From the NCBI RefSeq assembly GCF_040802235.1, contig NC_133174.1, forward strand, positions 133,539,213 through 133,603,212: 64,000 bases of DNA, read 5' to 3'. This document shows, in pieces, positions 24,164 through 36,560 of the stretch. Numbering within the stretch: the stretch's first letter is position 1; each line of letters opens with the position of its first letter. The DNA is from Manis javanica. Lineage: Eukaryota; Chordata; Mammalia; Pholidota; Manidae. The position numbers were made by a program, and so were the translations under genes. Under the pieces are notes generated by a model that did no database searches, was not told the origin of the DNA, and saw nothing but the letters and a program-made list of their open reading frames with translations.

Positions 24164-27100
24164 TTATACTCCACAAATGAGGGAAATCATTTGGCACTTG
24201 TCTTTCTCCACGTGGCTTATTTCACTGAGCATAATATCCTCCTGCTCCATCCATGTTGTTGCAAATGGTAGGATTTGTTTTCTTCTTAGGGCTGAATAAT
24301 ATTCCACTGTGTATATGTACCACCTCTTCTTTATCCATTCATCTACTGATGGACACTTAAGTTGCTTCCATGTCTTGGCTTTTGTAAATAGTGCTGCTGT
24401 AAACATAGGGGTGCATATGTCTTTTTGAATCAGTGATCTTGTTTACTTTGGGTAAATTCCTAGGAGTGGAATTCCTGGGTCAAATGGTATTTCTATTTTT
24501 AGTTTATTGAGGAACCTCCATATTGCTTTCCACAATGGTTGAACTAGTTTAATTCCCACTAGCAGTGTAGGAGGGCTCCCCTTTCTGCGCATTCTCACCA
24601 GCATTTGCTGTTCCTTGTCTTTTCAATGCTGGCCATCCTAACTGGTGTGAGGTGATATCTCATTGTGTTTTTAATTTGCATTTCTCTGATGACTAGTGAT
24701 GTGGAGCATCTTTTCATGTGCCTGTTGGCCATCTGAATTTCTTCTTTTGACAATTGTCTGTTCATGTCCTCTGCCCATTTTAGAATAGGGTTATTTGCTT
24801 TTTGGGTGTTGAGACATGTGAGTTCTTTATATATTTTGGATGTTAACCCCTTGTCAGATATGTCATTTACAAATATACTCTCTCATACTGTAGGATGCCT
24901 TTTTGTTCTACTGATGGTGTCCTTTTCTGTACAGAAGCTTTTTAGCTTGATGAACTCCCATTTGTTCATTTTTGCTTTTGTTTCTCTTGCCTGGGGAGAT
25001 GTGTTATGGAAAAAGTTGCTCATGTTCATATTCAAGAGATTTTTGCCTATGTTTTCTTCTAAGAGTTTTATGGTTTCATGACTTACATACAGGTCTTTGA
25101 TCCATTTCAAGTTTACTTTTGTGTATGGAGTTAGACAGTAAGCCAGTTTTATTCTCTTAGATGTAGCTGTCCAGTTTTGCCAATGCCAGTTGTTGAAGAG
25201 GCTGTCATTTCCCCATTGTATGTCCATGACTCCTTTATCATATATTAATTGGCCATATAAGTGTGGGTTTATATCTTGGCTCTCTATTCTATTCCATTGA
25301 TCTTTGGGTCTGTTTTTGTGCCACTACCAAATTGTCTTGATAACTGTGGCTTTATATTAGAGCTTGAAGTCTGGGAGCATAATCCCCCCAGTTTTATTCT
25401 TCCTTCTCAGGATTGTTTTGGCTATTCAGGTGTTTTTTTGGTTCCATATGAATTTTAGAACTATTTGCTCTAGTTTGTTGAAGAATGCTGTTGGTATTTT
25501 GAAAGGGATTACATTAAATAAGTTGATTGCTTTAGGCAAAATGGACAATTTGACAATATTATTTCTTCTTATCCATGAGCATGAGATGTATTTCCATTTA
25601 TTCGTGTCTTCTTTAATTTCTCTCAAGAGTGTCTTGTAGTTTTCAGGGTATAAGTCTTTCATCTCCTTGGTTAGGTTTATTCCTAGGTATTTTATTCTTT
25701 TTGATGTAATTGTGTAGAATTGTTTTCATGATTTCTCTTTCCACTAGTTCATCTTTAGTATATAGGAATGCAACAGATTTCTGTGTATTGATTTTGTATC
25801 TGCAACTTTGCTGAATAAAGTTACTAGTTCTAATAATTTTTGGGTGGATACTTTAGGGTTTTTTATGTACAATATCATGTCATCTGCAAACAGGGACAGT
25901 TTGACTTCTTCCCTACCAATCTGGATGGCTTTTATTTCTTTGTGTTGTCTGATCGCCATGGCTAGGAATTGCAGTACTATGTTGAATAAAAGTGGGCATA
26001 GTGGGCATTCTTGTCTTGTTCCTGACCTTAAAAGAAAAGCTTTCAGCTTTTCACTGTTAAGTATGATGTTGGCTCTGGGTTTGTCATATATAGGCTTTAT
26101 TATGTTGAGGTACTTGCCTTGTATACTCATTTACTTGAGAGTTTTTATCGTGAATGGATGTCGAATTTTGTCGAATGCTTTTTCAGCATCTATGGAGATT
26201 ATCATGTGGTTTTTGTCCTTCTTTTTGTTATGTGGTGTATGATGTTGATGGATTTTCGAATATTGTACCATCCCGGAAACCCTGAAATAAATCCTATTTG
26301 ATCATGATGGATGATCTTTTTTATGTATTTTTGAATTCAATTTACTAATATTTTGTTGAGTTTTTTGCATCTGTCTTCATCAGGGATATTGGTCTGTAAT
26401 TTTCTTTTTTTTGGTGTCTTTGTCTGGTTTTAGTAGTAGAGTGATGCTGGCCTCATAGAATGAGTTTGGAAGTATTCCCTCCTCTTCTACTTTTTGGAAA
26501 ACTTTAAGGAGGATGGGTATTAGGTCTTCACTAAAAGTTTGATAAAATTCAGTGGTGAAGGCATCTGGTCCAGTGATGTTCTCCCTAGGTAGGTTTTTAT
26601 TACCAGTTCAGTTTCGTTGCTGGTAATTGGTCTGTTCACATTTTCTGTTTCTTCCTGGGTCAGCCTTGGAAGGTTGTATTTTTCTAGAAATTTGCCCATT
26701 TCTTCTAGGTTATCCAGTTTGTTAGCATATAATTTTTCATAATATTTTCTAATAATTGTTTGTATTTCTGTTGAGTCCATAGGGATTTTTCCTTTCTCAT
26801 TTCTGATTCTGTTTATTTGTGTAGACTCTCTTTTTTCCTTGATAAGTCTGGTTAAGGGTTTATCAATTTTTTTTATTTTTCAAAGAAACAGTTGCTGCTT
26901 TCATTGATTCTTTCTATTGTTTTATTCTTCTTGATTTTATTTATTTCTGCTCTAGTCTTTATTATGTCCCTCCTCCTACTGCCTTTGGGCCTCCTTTGTT
27001 CTTCATTTTCTATTTTCATTAATCGTGAGTTTAGATTGTTCCTATGGGATTGCTCTGCTTTCCTGAGGTAAGCCTGCATTGCAATATACTTCCCTCTTAG

Positions 27101-27960
27101 CACAGCCTTCACTGCATCCCACAGATTTTACAGTGTTGAGTTATTGATGTCATTTGTCTCCATTTATCACTTGATCTCTATTTATATTTGGTCATTAATC
27201 CACCAATTATTTAGGAGCATGTTGTTAAGCCTTCATGTGTTTGTGGGATTTTTTGTTTTCTTTGTGTAATTTCTTTCTAGTTTCATATCTTTGTAATCTG
27301 AGAAGCTGGTTGGTACAATTTCAGTCTTTTTGAATTTACTGAGGTTCTCTTTGTGGCCTAATATGTGATCTGTTCTTGAAAATGTTCCATGTGCACTTGA
27401 GAAGAATGTACATCCTGTTTCTTTTGGATGGAGTGCTCTGTAGATGTCTGTTAGGTCCATCTGTTCTACTATGTAGTTTAATGCCTCTGTCTGCTTACTT
27501 ATCTGTCTGGTTAATCTGTCCTTTGGAGTGAGTGGTGTGTTGATGTCTCCTAAAATGATGCATTGCATTCCATTTCCCCCTTTAATTCTGTTAGTATATG
27601 TTTCACATATGTAGGTGATCCTGTGTTGTGTGTATAGATATTTAGAATGGTTATATCCTCTTACTGGATGACCCCTTTATCATTATGTCATGTCCTTCTT
27701 TGTCTCTTGTTACTTTCTTTGTTTTGAAGTCTATTTTGTCTGATACAAGTACTGCAACTCCTGATTTTTTCTCCCTATTTCTCCCTTTTCCATCCCTTCA
27801 TTTTTATTCTGTGTATGTTTTGGGTCTGAAGTGAGTCTCTTGTAGGCAGCATATAGATGGGTGTTGTTTTTTTATTCATTCAGTGGCTCTATATCTTTTG
27901 ATTGGTGCCTTCATACCATTTACATTTAGGGTGATTATCAATAGGTATGTACTTATTGCC
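24164..27960 (-). pseudogene. L1 ORF2 of the full-length L1, broken
   Basis: This encodes the L1 endonuclease, reverse transcriptase and C-terminal domain. Visible pieces from N to C include an endonuclease end (27233-27568, with DHILGHK), the pre-RT part (26520-27112, with the typical E-NLNRPI-like stretch), the RT active site [13 protein letters not shown] (about 25865-25900) and the C-terminus ending LICGV at 24164. At least seven open pieces of 65-130 codons are separated by stops or frameshifts. The full family length is about 1270 residues, and the span fits that length. Confidence 0.85.
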
Positions 27961-28266
27961 ATTGCAGGCTTTAGATTTGTGTTTACCAAAGGTTCAAGGG
28001 TAACTTCCTTACTATCTAACAGTTTTATTTAACTCACTCAATATGCTATTTCAAACACAATCTAAAGGTTCTTTTTTTACTTCCTTTTTCTTCCTTCTCC
28101 AATATTTATATATAGGTACCATATTCTTTACTCTTCATCTATCCCTTAACTGACTTGGGGGTGGCTGATTTTATTTTGCATCTGCTTAGTAATTAATTGG
28201 TCTACTTTCTTTACTGTGGTCTTATTTCCTCTTGTGATAGCTATTTAGCCTTAGGAACACTTCCAT

Positions 28267-29060
28267 CTATAGCAGGCCCTCCAAAATGCACTGTAGAGGT
28301 GGTTTGTGGGAGGTAAATTCTCTCAGCTTTTGCTTATCTGGAAATTGTTTAATCACTCCTTCAAATTTATATCGTAACTTTGCCACGTAGAGTAGTCTTG
28401 GTTTGAGGCCCTTCTACTTCATTGCATTAAATATATCATGCCACTCCCTTCTGGCCTGTACGGTTTCTGTTAAGAAGTCTGATGATAGCCTAATGAGTTT
28501 TCCTTTGTATGTGGCTTTTTCTCTCTCTGGCTGCTTTTAATAGTCTGTCTTTATCCTTGATCTTTGCCATTTTAATTATTATGTGTCTTGGTGTTGTCTT
28601 CCTTGGGTCCCTTGTTTTGAGAGATCTGTGCACCTCCATGGCCTGAGAGACTATCTCCTACCCCAGACTGGGGAAGTTTTCAGCAATTACCTCCTCAAAG
28701 ATACTTTCTATCCCTTTTTCTCTCTTCTTCTTCTTCTTCTTCTTCTTCTGGTACCCGTATAATGCAAATATTGTTCATTTGCATCATTCACACAGTTCTC
28801 TCATTATTCTTTCATTCCTAGAAATCCTTTTTTCTCTCTGTGCTTCAGCTTCTTTATATTCCTGTTCTCTAATTTCTACTATATGAAATCTCCTTTTAAA
28901 TCCCTCTGTTGTATGTTTCATTTCTGATACCATATTCTTCAATATTTGTATCTCATTCCTGAATTCCTCCCTGAGTTCTTGTATATTTTTCTGTAGCTCC
29001 ATGAACATGTTTATGATTTATATTTTGAAATGTCTTTCATGGAGATTGATGAGTTCACTT
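28267..29060 (-). pseudogene. L1 ORF1 of the full-length L1, broken
   Basis: ORF1p is the trimeric RNA-binding chaperone of L1. The first clear piece (28784-29008) is charged and heptad-like, as expected for the coiled coil. The RNA-binding and C-terminal domains follow, with words such as ESIFEEVIAENFPSLG and ending near the TAG at 28267-28269. An in-frame TAA lies just upstream of the Met at 29008, so the true N-terminus was further 5'. A (GAA)n expansion lies between the coiled coil and the RNA-binding part. Confidence 0.75.
28724..28749. repeat. (TTC)n microsatellite inside L1 ORF1
   Basis: Eight to nine TTC units on plus, GAA on the coding strand, at the join between the coiled-coil and RNA-binding regions of ORF1. 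It would have added Glu, Lys or Arg residues depending on frame. Confidence 0.9.
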
Positions 29061-30078
29061 TCACTTTGTCCTTTTTCTCGTGTTTGTGGGATTTTGGTTT
29101 CAACCAGGTTCCTTTCACGTTTCATATTTGTATGTGGCAGCCTATAGTGCCCAGAAGCTCTACTTTCTGGAGCTTCTCAGCCCCTGGAGTGGTGGTGGGG
29201 GTTGCAGGCAAGCGACACTGGTGCCTGTTGGAGGAAAGAGGTCTTTCCTACCTCCTGGCTGCTGTGCCTGTCTCCACTGCCAGGGCCAGTGGGCTGAACA
29301 TGCACGGAGTAGCCTCTATGCTTTGCACTTGTAGCTACCATAGGTGGGGCCGCCCTCTGGCTGGCCTGGCACTATGGCAGGGGTACCTGGTTTGCAAACT
29401 GGTGCCAGCTGGGAGGAAGGCACAGCAGGGTGCATATCATGGTGGGGGGCCTCAGAGCTGCATAGCGAGCCAGCGGAATGGAGCGCATGAAGCTCCTGAA
29501 AGTTCCCAATTTACTGGGAAGAGTGCACCCAGGAATTCTGTCCACCTGCCTTTCTCCAGAGCAGCTACCTCTGTGCAATCCTTGCCCCTTTAGCAGCCCT
29601 CTTACTGTGAGGATGTCTGTCAGAGTGCCTGCCTGTCTTTTGTCCAGGTGTGGCCGGATATGGATCCCTGTTTTCCACAAGTGGCTGAAATCTTAGTCTC
29701 TCCAAGTATTCCACAGTAATCTCCAACCCCAGTAATCTCCGGAGCACCATGTAATGTAGGTTGGTGCTCCCACAGCAGATTTCCAGGGCTGGGTGTTCAG
29801 CAGTCCTAGGCTTCCTACCCCTCCCCACTATGTTTCTCTTCCTCCCCCCAGTGAACTGGGGTGGGGGAAGGGCTTGGGTCCCTCCAGATCATGGCTTTGG
29901 TATTTTTCCCTTTTCCTTTAGGTCTGCTGGTTTCCTCATGTGTAGACAGTGTGCCAAAGCCTTCTTTCCTGTTGCTCTTTCAGGATTTTATATTTTTGCT
30001 ATATTTTCATATTATATGTGGTTTTGGAAGGAGTTTTCTGTCTCACCTCTCATGCTACCATCTTTAATCTTCCTCCAG
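29061..30078 (-). promoter_or_regulatory. 5' UTR and internal promoter region of the L1
   Basis: About 1 kb, clearly richer in G+C and CpG than the surroundings, between ORF1 and the 5' end. In L1 this region holds the internal RNA polymerase II promoter. The 5' end on the minus strand begins with a 'ctggaggaagattaaagatg' type start, as in many L1s. Antisense open frames of up to 187 codons (29030-29593, plus) reflect the base composition and not a gene. Confidence 0.75.
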
Positions 30079-30093
30079 AAAACTTTGATTCTT

Positions 30094-31440
30094 ATCATAA
30101 AAAGATCTTTAATGACTTCATAGTTTTAGATAAATCAAATTACTTAGCAGAGAGACTACTGAGTATAGTTCCCATATGTATTCATTTGTAGTCTTATTGG
30201 ACTAATATCTATACAATTCAATTGATCTTCCTAAAATAGAAGCTGCTAAAATGAAGAGCTCTGTAAAAGTAATAGCAACATAAAAGAATGGCCCCATTGA
30301 ATTGCCTTGTTAATGGTAAAGCAACCTTTATAAATAAGAGATGTCTTATATTGTTGAAATTAAACTAATCTCTTCGTGCAAAGGTTTTGTTGTAAAGGAT
30401 TGTTCTGCATATTGACATGTTGATATAGTTTTTTATGGTCAGGTGCCAAGAAATTTGTCAAGTTTTAGTATCTTGGTTCTCCTTTCTTATACCACTCAGA
30501 GAGAAAAAAAATAGAACTAACTGCCAAACACTCATTCAGTTTAAGTACTCAAATGGCCACCCTTTCAGCTATAGGAAACCTGGAAAACTGATGCAGCATA
30601 ACTTGAAATTTAATGGAAATTTTCTGTCTTTTTATATTAAATTTGCTTTAAAATGAGGTATACAGGCAAATAATTTCCAGATTGTAAGCTCTTTGAGAAT
30701 AACTCATAAAGCCAACTCATACATATGCCCAAAATAAAAATCCGTCTCAACTCTGAGGCTGGTAGTATATGATTCCAAATGCAGTGAACTTGGAGTAGAA
30801 TCACTTCCTTTTCATTTACATAGAAACATATCAGAGCAAAATTAGCTTGAAACTGAAGTGAGCATTTCCAAAAGAAAATGATCAGGCTCTAGATGAATGT
30901 AATCAGTCTGTGGTCCCAGGGTTCGCCAGGGATTCACAAAACTATGTGGTATGCATTCTACTTTTTTAAATAGCTTCAAAGTGTTTGTTTTATCTCAGTA
31001 TTTTAATCTATCTACTTCCAACGAGTATCAGAGGGGAGATATTCAATGTAAAAAATACACATAGAGAACAGATGACTCAAGATAAACATCAGATAAGAGT
31101 TCCAAGATTATAGAGAAAAAGGGGAGAGATAATGTTCTGGGATAAACGAGATAAATGATCTGGAGAGGTATTACCACAGTTGAAAATGTAATCTTGCTTC
31201 CTAACAGGAAAAGTAACACCTTCAACAAAAAAGTTAAAAACAAAGCAAAAGTATCCATCTTAGTATACCACAGACTCCTCATTGTTTGATTAAAAATTTT
31301 TTTTTCTCCTAAAAGCAAACATTTTCCTTATTTAAAAAAAATCTATGAAAATTGAATAAGGTAGGTCATTATAGAAAAGAAGTAAAACTGTGGGAATGTG
31401 GATAGTCTCACCTTGAAATAGGCAGATGCAGTATTTTAAA
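30094..31440. other. Single-copy-looking DNA
   Basis: AT-rich, with no repeat or gene recognised. Open frames reach 91 codons (31043-31318, minus) without any domain. Confidence 0.4.
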
Positions 31441-31473
31441 GCCATTTCTTAAAAAAAAAAAAAGGCATTTCTT
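31441..31473. repeat. A13 tract between two copies of a 9-base word
   Basis: gccatttctt (31441-31450) and ggcatttctt (31464-31473) flank a pure A13. The layout is that of a retroposon reduced to its A tail with a target-site duplication, but replication slippage could give the same picture. Confidence 0.45.
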
Positions 31474-31499
31474 TTATTTACCCATCATATAAGCACAGG

Positions 31500-31660
31500 C
31501 CATCGAAGAGAGTTGTGGCTCTTTGCGGGAGCAGGCCAGGGATGTAGTCCAGGAATGCCAGACTCAGCCTGGCCTGGGCAGGCGGCCGTCCCCCCGTGTT
31601 GCTGTTGGCAGCTGCCTTCGCGCCGAGCCCAAGGATTTGCTTTTCTTGCCTCAGCCCCTT
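31500..31660. other. GC-rich island, possibly part of a retrocopy
   Basis: About 160 bases with several CpGs in AT-rich surroundings. The minus strand is open for 69 codons (31485-31694), and AATAAA occurs on the minus strand near 31476-31482. These features would suit the 3' end of a processed gene copy, but I recognise no protein. Confidence 0.4.
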
Positions 31661-32284
31661 TTCTGAGAAGGTTATTCTGAAAGCAGATAATCATTATATT
31701 TAGGAAGCATAAAGGAATGGAATATTTAGGAAACTTTTCAAACGTTTTTGTTTTTCAGACTTGAGCCATGCGTTATATAGACTGCAGGGCCATAGATTAC
31801 AGCTGATTTCACTTCTTTAAATCAGGTGGTTATTTAAATATTTCAGGGGGAGGTGCTTTAAAGCAACTTACAGATAATTTAAAATACATTTCAAAACATG
31901 TAGCTTTTTGTAGAATGAAAAACTACACATGAATGTTAAAGATAAAGTGGAACACATAAAAGAAACCTCGTACTAAGGGGCCTACTTTAGACTATTCCTC
32001 TCAGACCCATTTAGAGTTTCAGTTTCCTGTCCTCTGCTATAGAGACAGTGTCCTTGGACAGAAATAAAGAGCCATTTTCTGCATTGTTTATAAGATATTA
32101 AAGATTTCATCTCTGTTAGAAAACTCCAATCAAGGCTAGATTCTCTGATAAATACCTGGAAATGTAAATGAGATTCCAGCAATATGTAAAATGTAACCAT
32201 TATAGCAGATTATTAATTGTTCTCATTGTTACAGCTTTTCTAAACATGTGTGCTCTTTAGAAAGGAAGAATAACGTAGAATTTG
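31661..32284. other. No recognised feature
   Basis: AT-rich DNA with no gene or named repeat. Confidence 0.4.
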
Positions 32285-32520
32285 GGAGCATGAATTTTGA
32301 AGGCAGATTGGCCCCATGTCTACCACATAATGATTGTTATGACCATTGGAATATTAATTAACCTCTCTGTGCCTCAGTTTTTTTGATGTATCAAATAGCA
32401 AAAATATTACCTACCTCATGAGTTTAGGAGACAATTACACAAGATAATGCACATTAAATATTCTGCACAGTATCTGACACATATAAATTATTTACAGGTT
32501 GGCTATTATTGTATATCAAT
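32285..32520 (+). repeat. MIR element
   Basis: This follows MIR on plus nearly end to end: 'gagcatgaattttgaaggca', then 'taacctctctgtgcctcagt', 'attacctacctcatgagttt', 'aagataatgcacattaaa' and 'gcacagtatctgacacata'. The core 'ctctctgtgcctcagtttt' is very well kept. Confidence 0.85.
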
Positions 32521-32590
32521 AATCACAATGTACAGAAAAGTAAAATGATGGGAAAAATGACCATACTTTCAATATCCAAAGTCAGGGTCA

Positions 32591-32595
<5 letters not shown>

Positions 32596-32635
<40 letters not shown>

Positions 32636-32639
32636 TGTA
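32596..32639. repeat. (TG)n microsatellite
   Basis: About 16 TG units, one TA interruption, then further TG units. Confidence 0.95.
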
Positions 32640-32839
32640 CCTCAGGTATGTATTCCTAAAATGTCATTCTTCTTCATTACTGTAACCAGTGAACATCTAA
32701 GTATCCCGTGATCATGGGAAAACCACATCTAGTAATCAACAAATAAAGATACATTGAGATGGCCACGTAGTAATTTTATAGACTAAAATAATTTATGACT
32801 GTTTAGATACTTACTTGAAAAGTATTAATAATCAATAAA

Positions 32840-34090
32840 ATAATTGTTGAATACCTATTAATTTCCAGGTACTGAACTATACTCTAGAGATATGGTAACA
32901 AATGAGATACACAAAGTCTCTTCTGTCATGGCATTTATATCCTAATAGAGAAACAGTAAACAAGCAAGTAGAAGTACATAACAAGTGCAAATATGTTCTG
33001 ATGTCAGTAACAATGGGGTTCATATGGAGAATAACAGAGGTAGTCCTCTTTTAGGCAGAATGGTCAGGAAAGGCCTCTCTGAATAGGGGATATTTGAAAT
33101 AAAATCATATGAAGTTGGTGAAAAACATCTCAGGCAAAAGGAACAAAATTTTGCAAAGACTCCACCATGGGAAACTGCTTCTTGTGCTTTGCACAGAAAC
33201 TGAAAGACCATCAGCACAGCTGGAATGGAGTAAATATGAGGGAGAATTGTATCAAATGAGACTGGAGAAGTAGGCTGAGGGCAGCATATCAAAGGCCTCA
33301 TAGGGCATAGAAAGCAGCTGGCATTTATTCTAATTATAATTACAAGCCATTGGTAACTTTTAGCAGGGGGCTGACATTATCCAATTATAGTGAGAAGAAT
33401 ATTTACTGGAGGGGGCATATAAGCAGTTGTTAGATCACTGCAGTAATGAAGTCAGCAGATGCTGGTAGCTTGCAGTAAGGTCATGGCAGAGATGATGAAG
33501 AGAAGAAAGAGGATTTGAAATGTATTTTGGAGACTGAAGCAACTGTACTTGTTGATTGGAGGTAGTGGAAAAGGGAGAGAAGAAAACGGAGGACTTAAAG
33601 ATGATTAAATTTCTGGCTTGAGAATTTCATCACTTCGGATCCCATTGATTGACACAGGGAATACTCTGGGAAACAGTTAGGAGAGAAAAGTGTTCTGTAA
33701 CAGACCAATGAAGTTTGTGATGTTTGTGAAATCTCCAAATGGAAATGATAAGTAGGAAGTTTAACAAAATGAGTCTTAAACTCAGAGGAAAGGGTAAAGA
33801 TACTAATTTGTGATCATTACCATAACCATTGGTGAGACTACCTAGGAATAGGATGTAAAAAAGAAAAGAAGGCATAGAATCAAACCTTGAGAAACCCCAA
33901 ACATTTCCATTATAAATAGAGGTTTCTCCTTGAAAGAGAAAAAATGGCCAATGGGGAAGAAGAAAAACTAGTAGAGAAGGGTAGTATGTGAAGACTATTG
34001 AAGACTATTTCAAGAAGTCACACATTCAAGCTGAGAAAGTTGGATTTTAGTAGAGAAAGTCGGCTGTTAATAGGAGGTGTTTATTAGATT
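32840..34090 (-). mobile_element. L2 element, minus strand
   Basis: About 1.2 kb follows the reverse complement of L2: 'gttgaatacctattaatttc', 'gaaaggcctctctgaatagg', 'aggcaaaaggaacaaaa', 'ggctgagggcagcatatcaa', 'cactgcagtaatga', 'tgtattttggagactgaagc' and 'cttgagaaacccca'. No open frame of note remains. Confidence 0.8.
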
Positions 34091-34167
34091 GGCTACTTGA
34101 GAGTTCCTGCTTGACCTTAGCAACTGCCGTTTCAGTGGAGTAATACGGGTACAGTACAGATTCTGCA

Positions 34168-34365
34168 TCACTAGTTTTCAAGTGTGGATCCCAGACTAGC
34201 AACATCAGCAACATCTGGGACCCTGTTGAAAGCACATTCTCAGCCCCCATCTCAGACCTATGAATCATTAACTTTGGAGGTGGCGCCCCAGAAATCTGTG
34301 TTTTAACAAGTCTTCCAGTTGATTCTGATGTATATTTATGTATGTGAGACTTTTGCTCTAAGAGC
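34168..34365 (+). mobile_element. MER5A-type hAT-Charlie DNA transposon
   Basis: This non-autonomous hAT element of about 190 bases is recognised by 'ttttcaagtgtggatcccag', 'gcaacatcagcaacatctgg', 'cccatctcagacctatgaat', 'ccagaaatctgtgttttaac' and 'ttgattctgatgta'. The terminal repeats are worn. Confidence 0.8.
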
Positions 34366-35275
34366 TGAGTTTTAAATGGGAGTCAAGGGACTTAATTATA
34401 CTCAAGGGACTTGAATTGTAGTCAAGGGATTATATGTGAATTGTAAACATCTAAGAAATGTAACTTAAAAAGCATTTGAATAGAATCTGACACATAAATA
34501 CTTTCATAATAATCATATGAATTCTGGGATTTTTCCTTTAATCAAATAACTTAATCTTTTGCACATTTGTTTAGTTAATAAAAGATATAAAATTCCAAAT
34601 TCAAGATAGCTAATTTTGTAGAATGCTGTCAGATATGGTTGACGAAATAGTGATGGTACATTAGAAGAGTTCAAATATACTAGAAGGCAAAAATAAAGTT
34701 CTGAGATGGAATCACAAATGAGCATAGTACAATGAGGAGAAAGAGCAGTTGGAAAGGAGATGGGTAGAATGTTTCAAAAGGCAATGGATACACATAATCA
34801 AAAAGCTGTACCAATATGGATGCTCATAGGACAGGAAATGTGTATTACAACTGGAAGTACTGCAGTCAAGTTCACCTGCTGCTCTCGGTCAGTGTAGGCC
34901 TCATATCCCATGTGATATAAACTTGCCTTTCATTTTCAAAAGAATTTCCTATGTCCTTTTCAGTGACCATCAGTTAGTCTTAAGGATCAATTCTTGACAT
35001 CTATAAGATATTTTATTCACAAAGACAATAGCATATTAATTGCCCCTGAAGTCAAGCAATGGATTCACTACTTGTTAGTTCTTAAAAAGACAATATTTCT
35101 GACTATATTTAAAATATACTTTATTAATAAATACCTAAAATAACTTTTTATTATTAACTATTAAGATCTACTAGAATGCCATCGTAACTTATGTTGAGTC
35201 TTTTTTCAATGTAACTTTGTACTAGTTCTCTCTTGGTTTAGTTGTTTATATAATTGTGGTAATACTCTTTTATAA
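34366..35275. other. No recognised feature
   Basis: AT-rich DNA. A short inexact triplication of 'tcaagggactt' (34384-34430) is the only local structure seen. Confidence 0.4.
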
Positions 35276-36560
35276 TTTTATTTCCTATCCATTTCACATA
35301 ACAGACATTCTCCATATTATTAAGCTAGTCCATATATATAAATTGAACAGCTACAAAATATACTGTATTTTTCCTTAACCACTTTCCAGTTGTTGACAGT
35401 GTTGTTTTTTCCTCATTTTTAAAGATATTGTAATGCTGTGCTGAGGATATGTGTATAGAGAGCTTTGTTCCATATTTGGTAATGCTTCCTTAGTATAAAT
35501 TCCCTGAAGTACAGGCAATGGTGGTTGTATTGGTTTAGATTTGTGGGAAACCGATGCCAAGAGGGAGTGAGAAGTGTAGGAGATTTATTGAGGGACATGC
35601 CTGTGAAAGATACACAATGCAGGGTACAGGGCAGGCAGGGAGAGACTCAGACCATAGTATAGATCAGATACCTGTGAATAGAGGGAACGTAGACTTACTT
35701 GGGAAGATCTTCAGACTGGTGCAGCTCTGAGAAAGTCTCACCCAGCCCAAAAGAGGAATTGTGATTGTTCATAGGAGTGTCCTATGATGGACAGAAATGG
35801 CCACACCTCCTACCCCCACCAGGCCCAGTCAGCTGCCAAAGAGCATAGCCTTGGATCAAAAGTTGCAGCTGATCATGAAGGCTCTGCAGCTAGAGGCTGT
35901 CAGCTGACTCTGTTGCTCCATCTGAAATTCAGGTTCTTTCTGGGTGCTCCATGAATTCCCCAATAGAAATGGACATTTTAAGCTATCAAATTATTTCAAG
36001 GTATCAAATTACTTTTCCAAAGGGCTATAAAAGTTTACACTATAATACCCAAGTTCTGTCACCAGCTTTCACTATTATTACTAACAGTAATCCTAAGTAT
36101 TTTGAAAGATAAAAGTGTCACTTTCATTTGTGTTTTTTGATCAGTAATGATGTGATTTTCCCCATTGGTTTGTTAACCAGCTATTTTTCCTTTCTATTGA
36201 TTCATATCCTAATGGTGACTGAATGTTATTATGAATTATATTGGTTACTTTTATATTTAATTTGATACATAGAGTTTTCTGTTTATTGTTTGACTTTACT
36301 TTGTATTTTTAATTAGTTGATGTGTAGATTTAATTTTTTTAGTGAGTTTTGTCTCTCTTTAAGATTTGGCAAGTATTCCCCCCATAGATTTGAAAAACAT
36401 CTGTTTATTTTATTTTGTTATTATGTTATATTAGGCTCCATCTGGAATTTATATTGATATGAATAACATTTTACTATATCCCAACATGACAATATTTTCA
36501 GGGTCATTTAGTGAATAAACTTTCCTTTCTCTACTGCTTTCTGGCGACAGCATCAGTAAG
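35276..36560 (-). mobile_element. Very old L1 (L1M type), minus strand, split
   Basis: The left part (35276-35521) reads as L1 3' UTR/ORF2 end in reverse: 'cctaagtagttt'-like words, 'taatgctgtgctgaggata', 'ttccttagtataaattccct'. The right part (35968-36560) continues with 'acttttccaaagggctataa', 'gtgttttttgatcagtaatg' and 'ctccatctggaatttat'. The break between them is filled by the LTR-like insertion at 35522-35967. Confidence 0.6.
35522..35967 (-). mobile_element. LTR-like insertion of unassigned family
   Basis: 446 bases inserted in the old L1, with the 5-base duplication aatgg at 35517-35521 and 35968-35972. Read on minus, it ends in CA (plus strand start TGGTTG) and holds an AATAAA signal about 60 bases before that end (about 35583). 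This suits the R-U5 side of a solitary LTR. The other end is worn (not TG). I cannot match it to a named family. No coding frame is present. Confidence 0.5.

Larger units (their letters stand above)
23821..30078 (-). mobile_element. Full-length L1, minus strand, with target-site duplication
   Basis: This complete L1 runs from its 5' end at 30078 to its T-rich (A tail) end at 23821. It is flanked by a 15-base target-site duplication with one mismatch: aaaacttcgattctt at 23806-23820 and aaaactttgattctt at 30079-30093. The single difference is a CpG change. The order on the minus strand is a GC-richer 5' UTR (30078-29061), ORF1, a spacer, ORF2 (to 24164) and a 3' UTR with a G-rich polypurine tract (24053-24091, C-rich on plus). 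Both ORFs are broken. Its 3' tail differs from those of the copies at 41247-42432 and 59947-62304, so it belongs to another, probably older, subfamily. Confidence 0.93.

Noticed and set aside
29030..29593. 187-codon plus-strand open frame
   Set aside because: It runs antisense through the GC-rich 5' UTR of a minus-strand L1.
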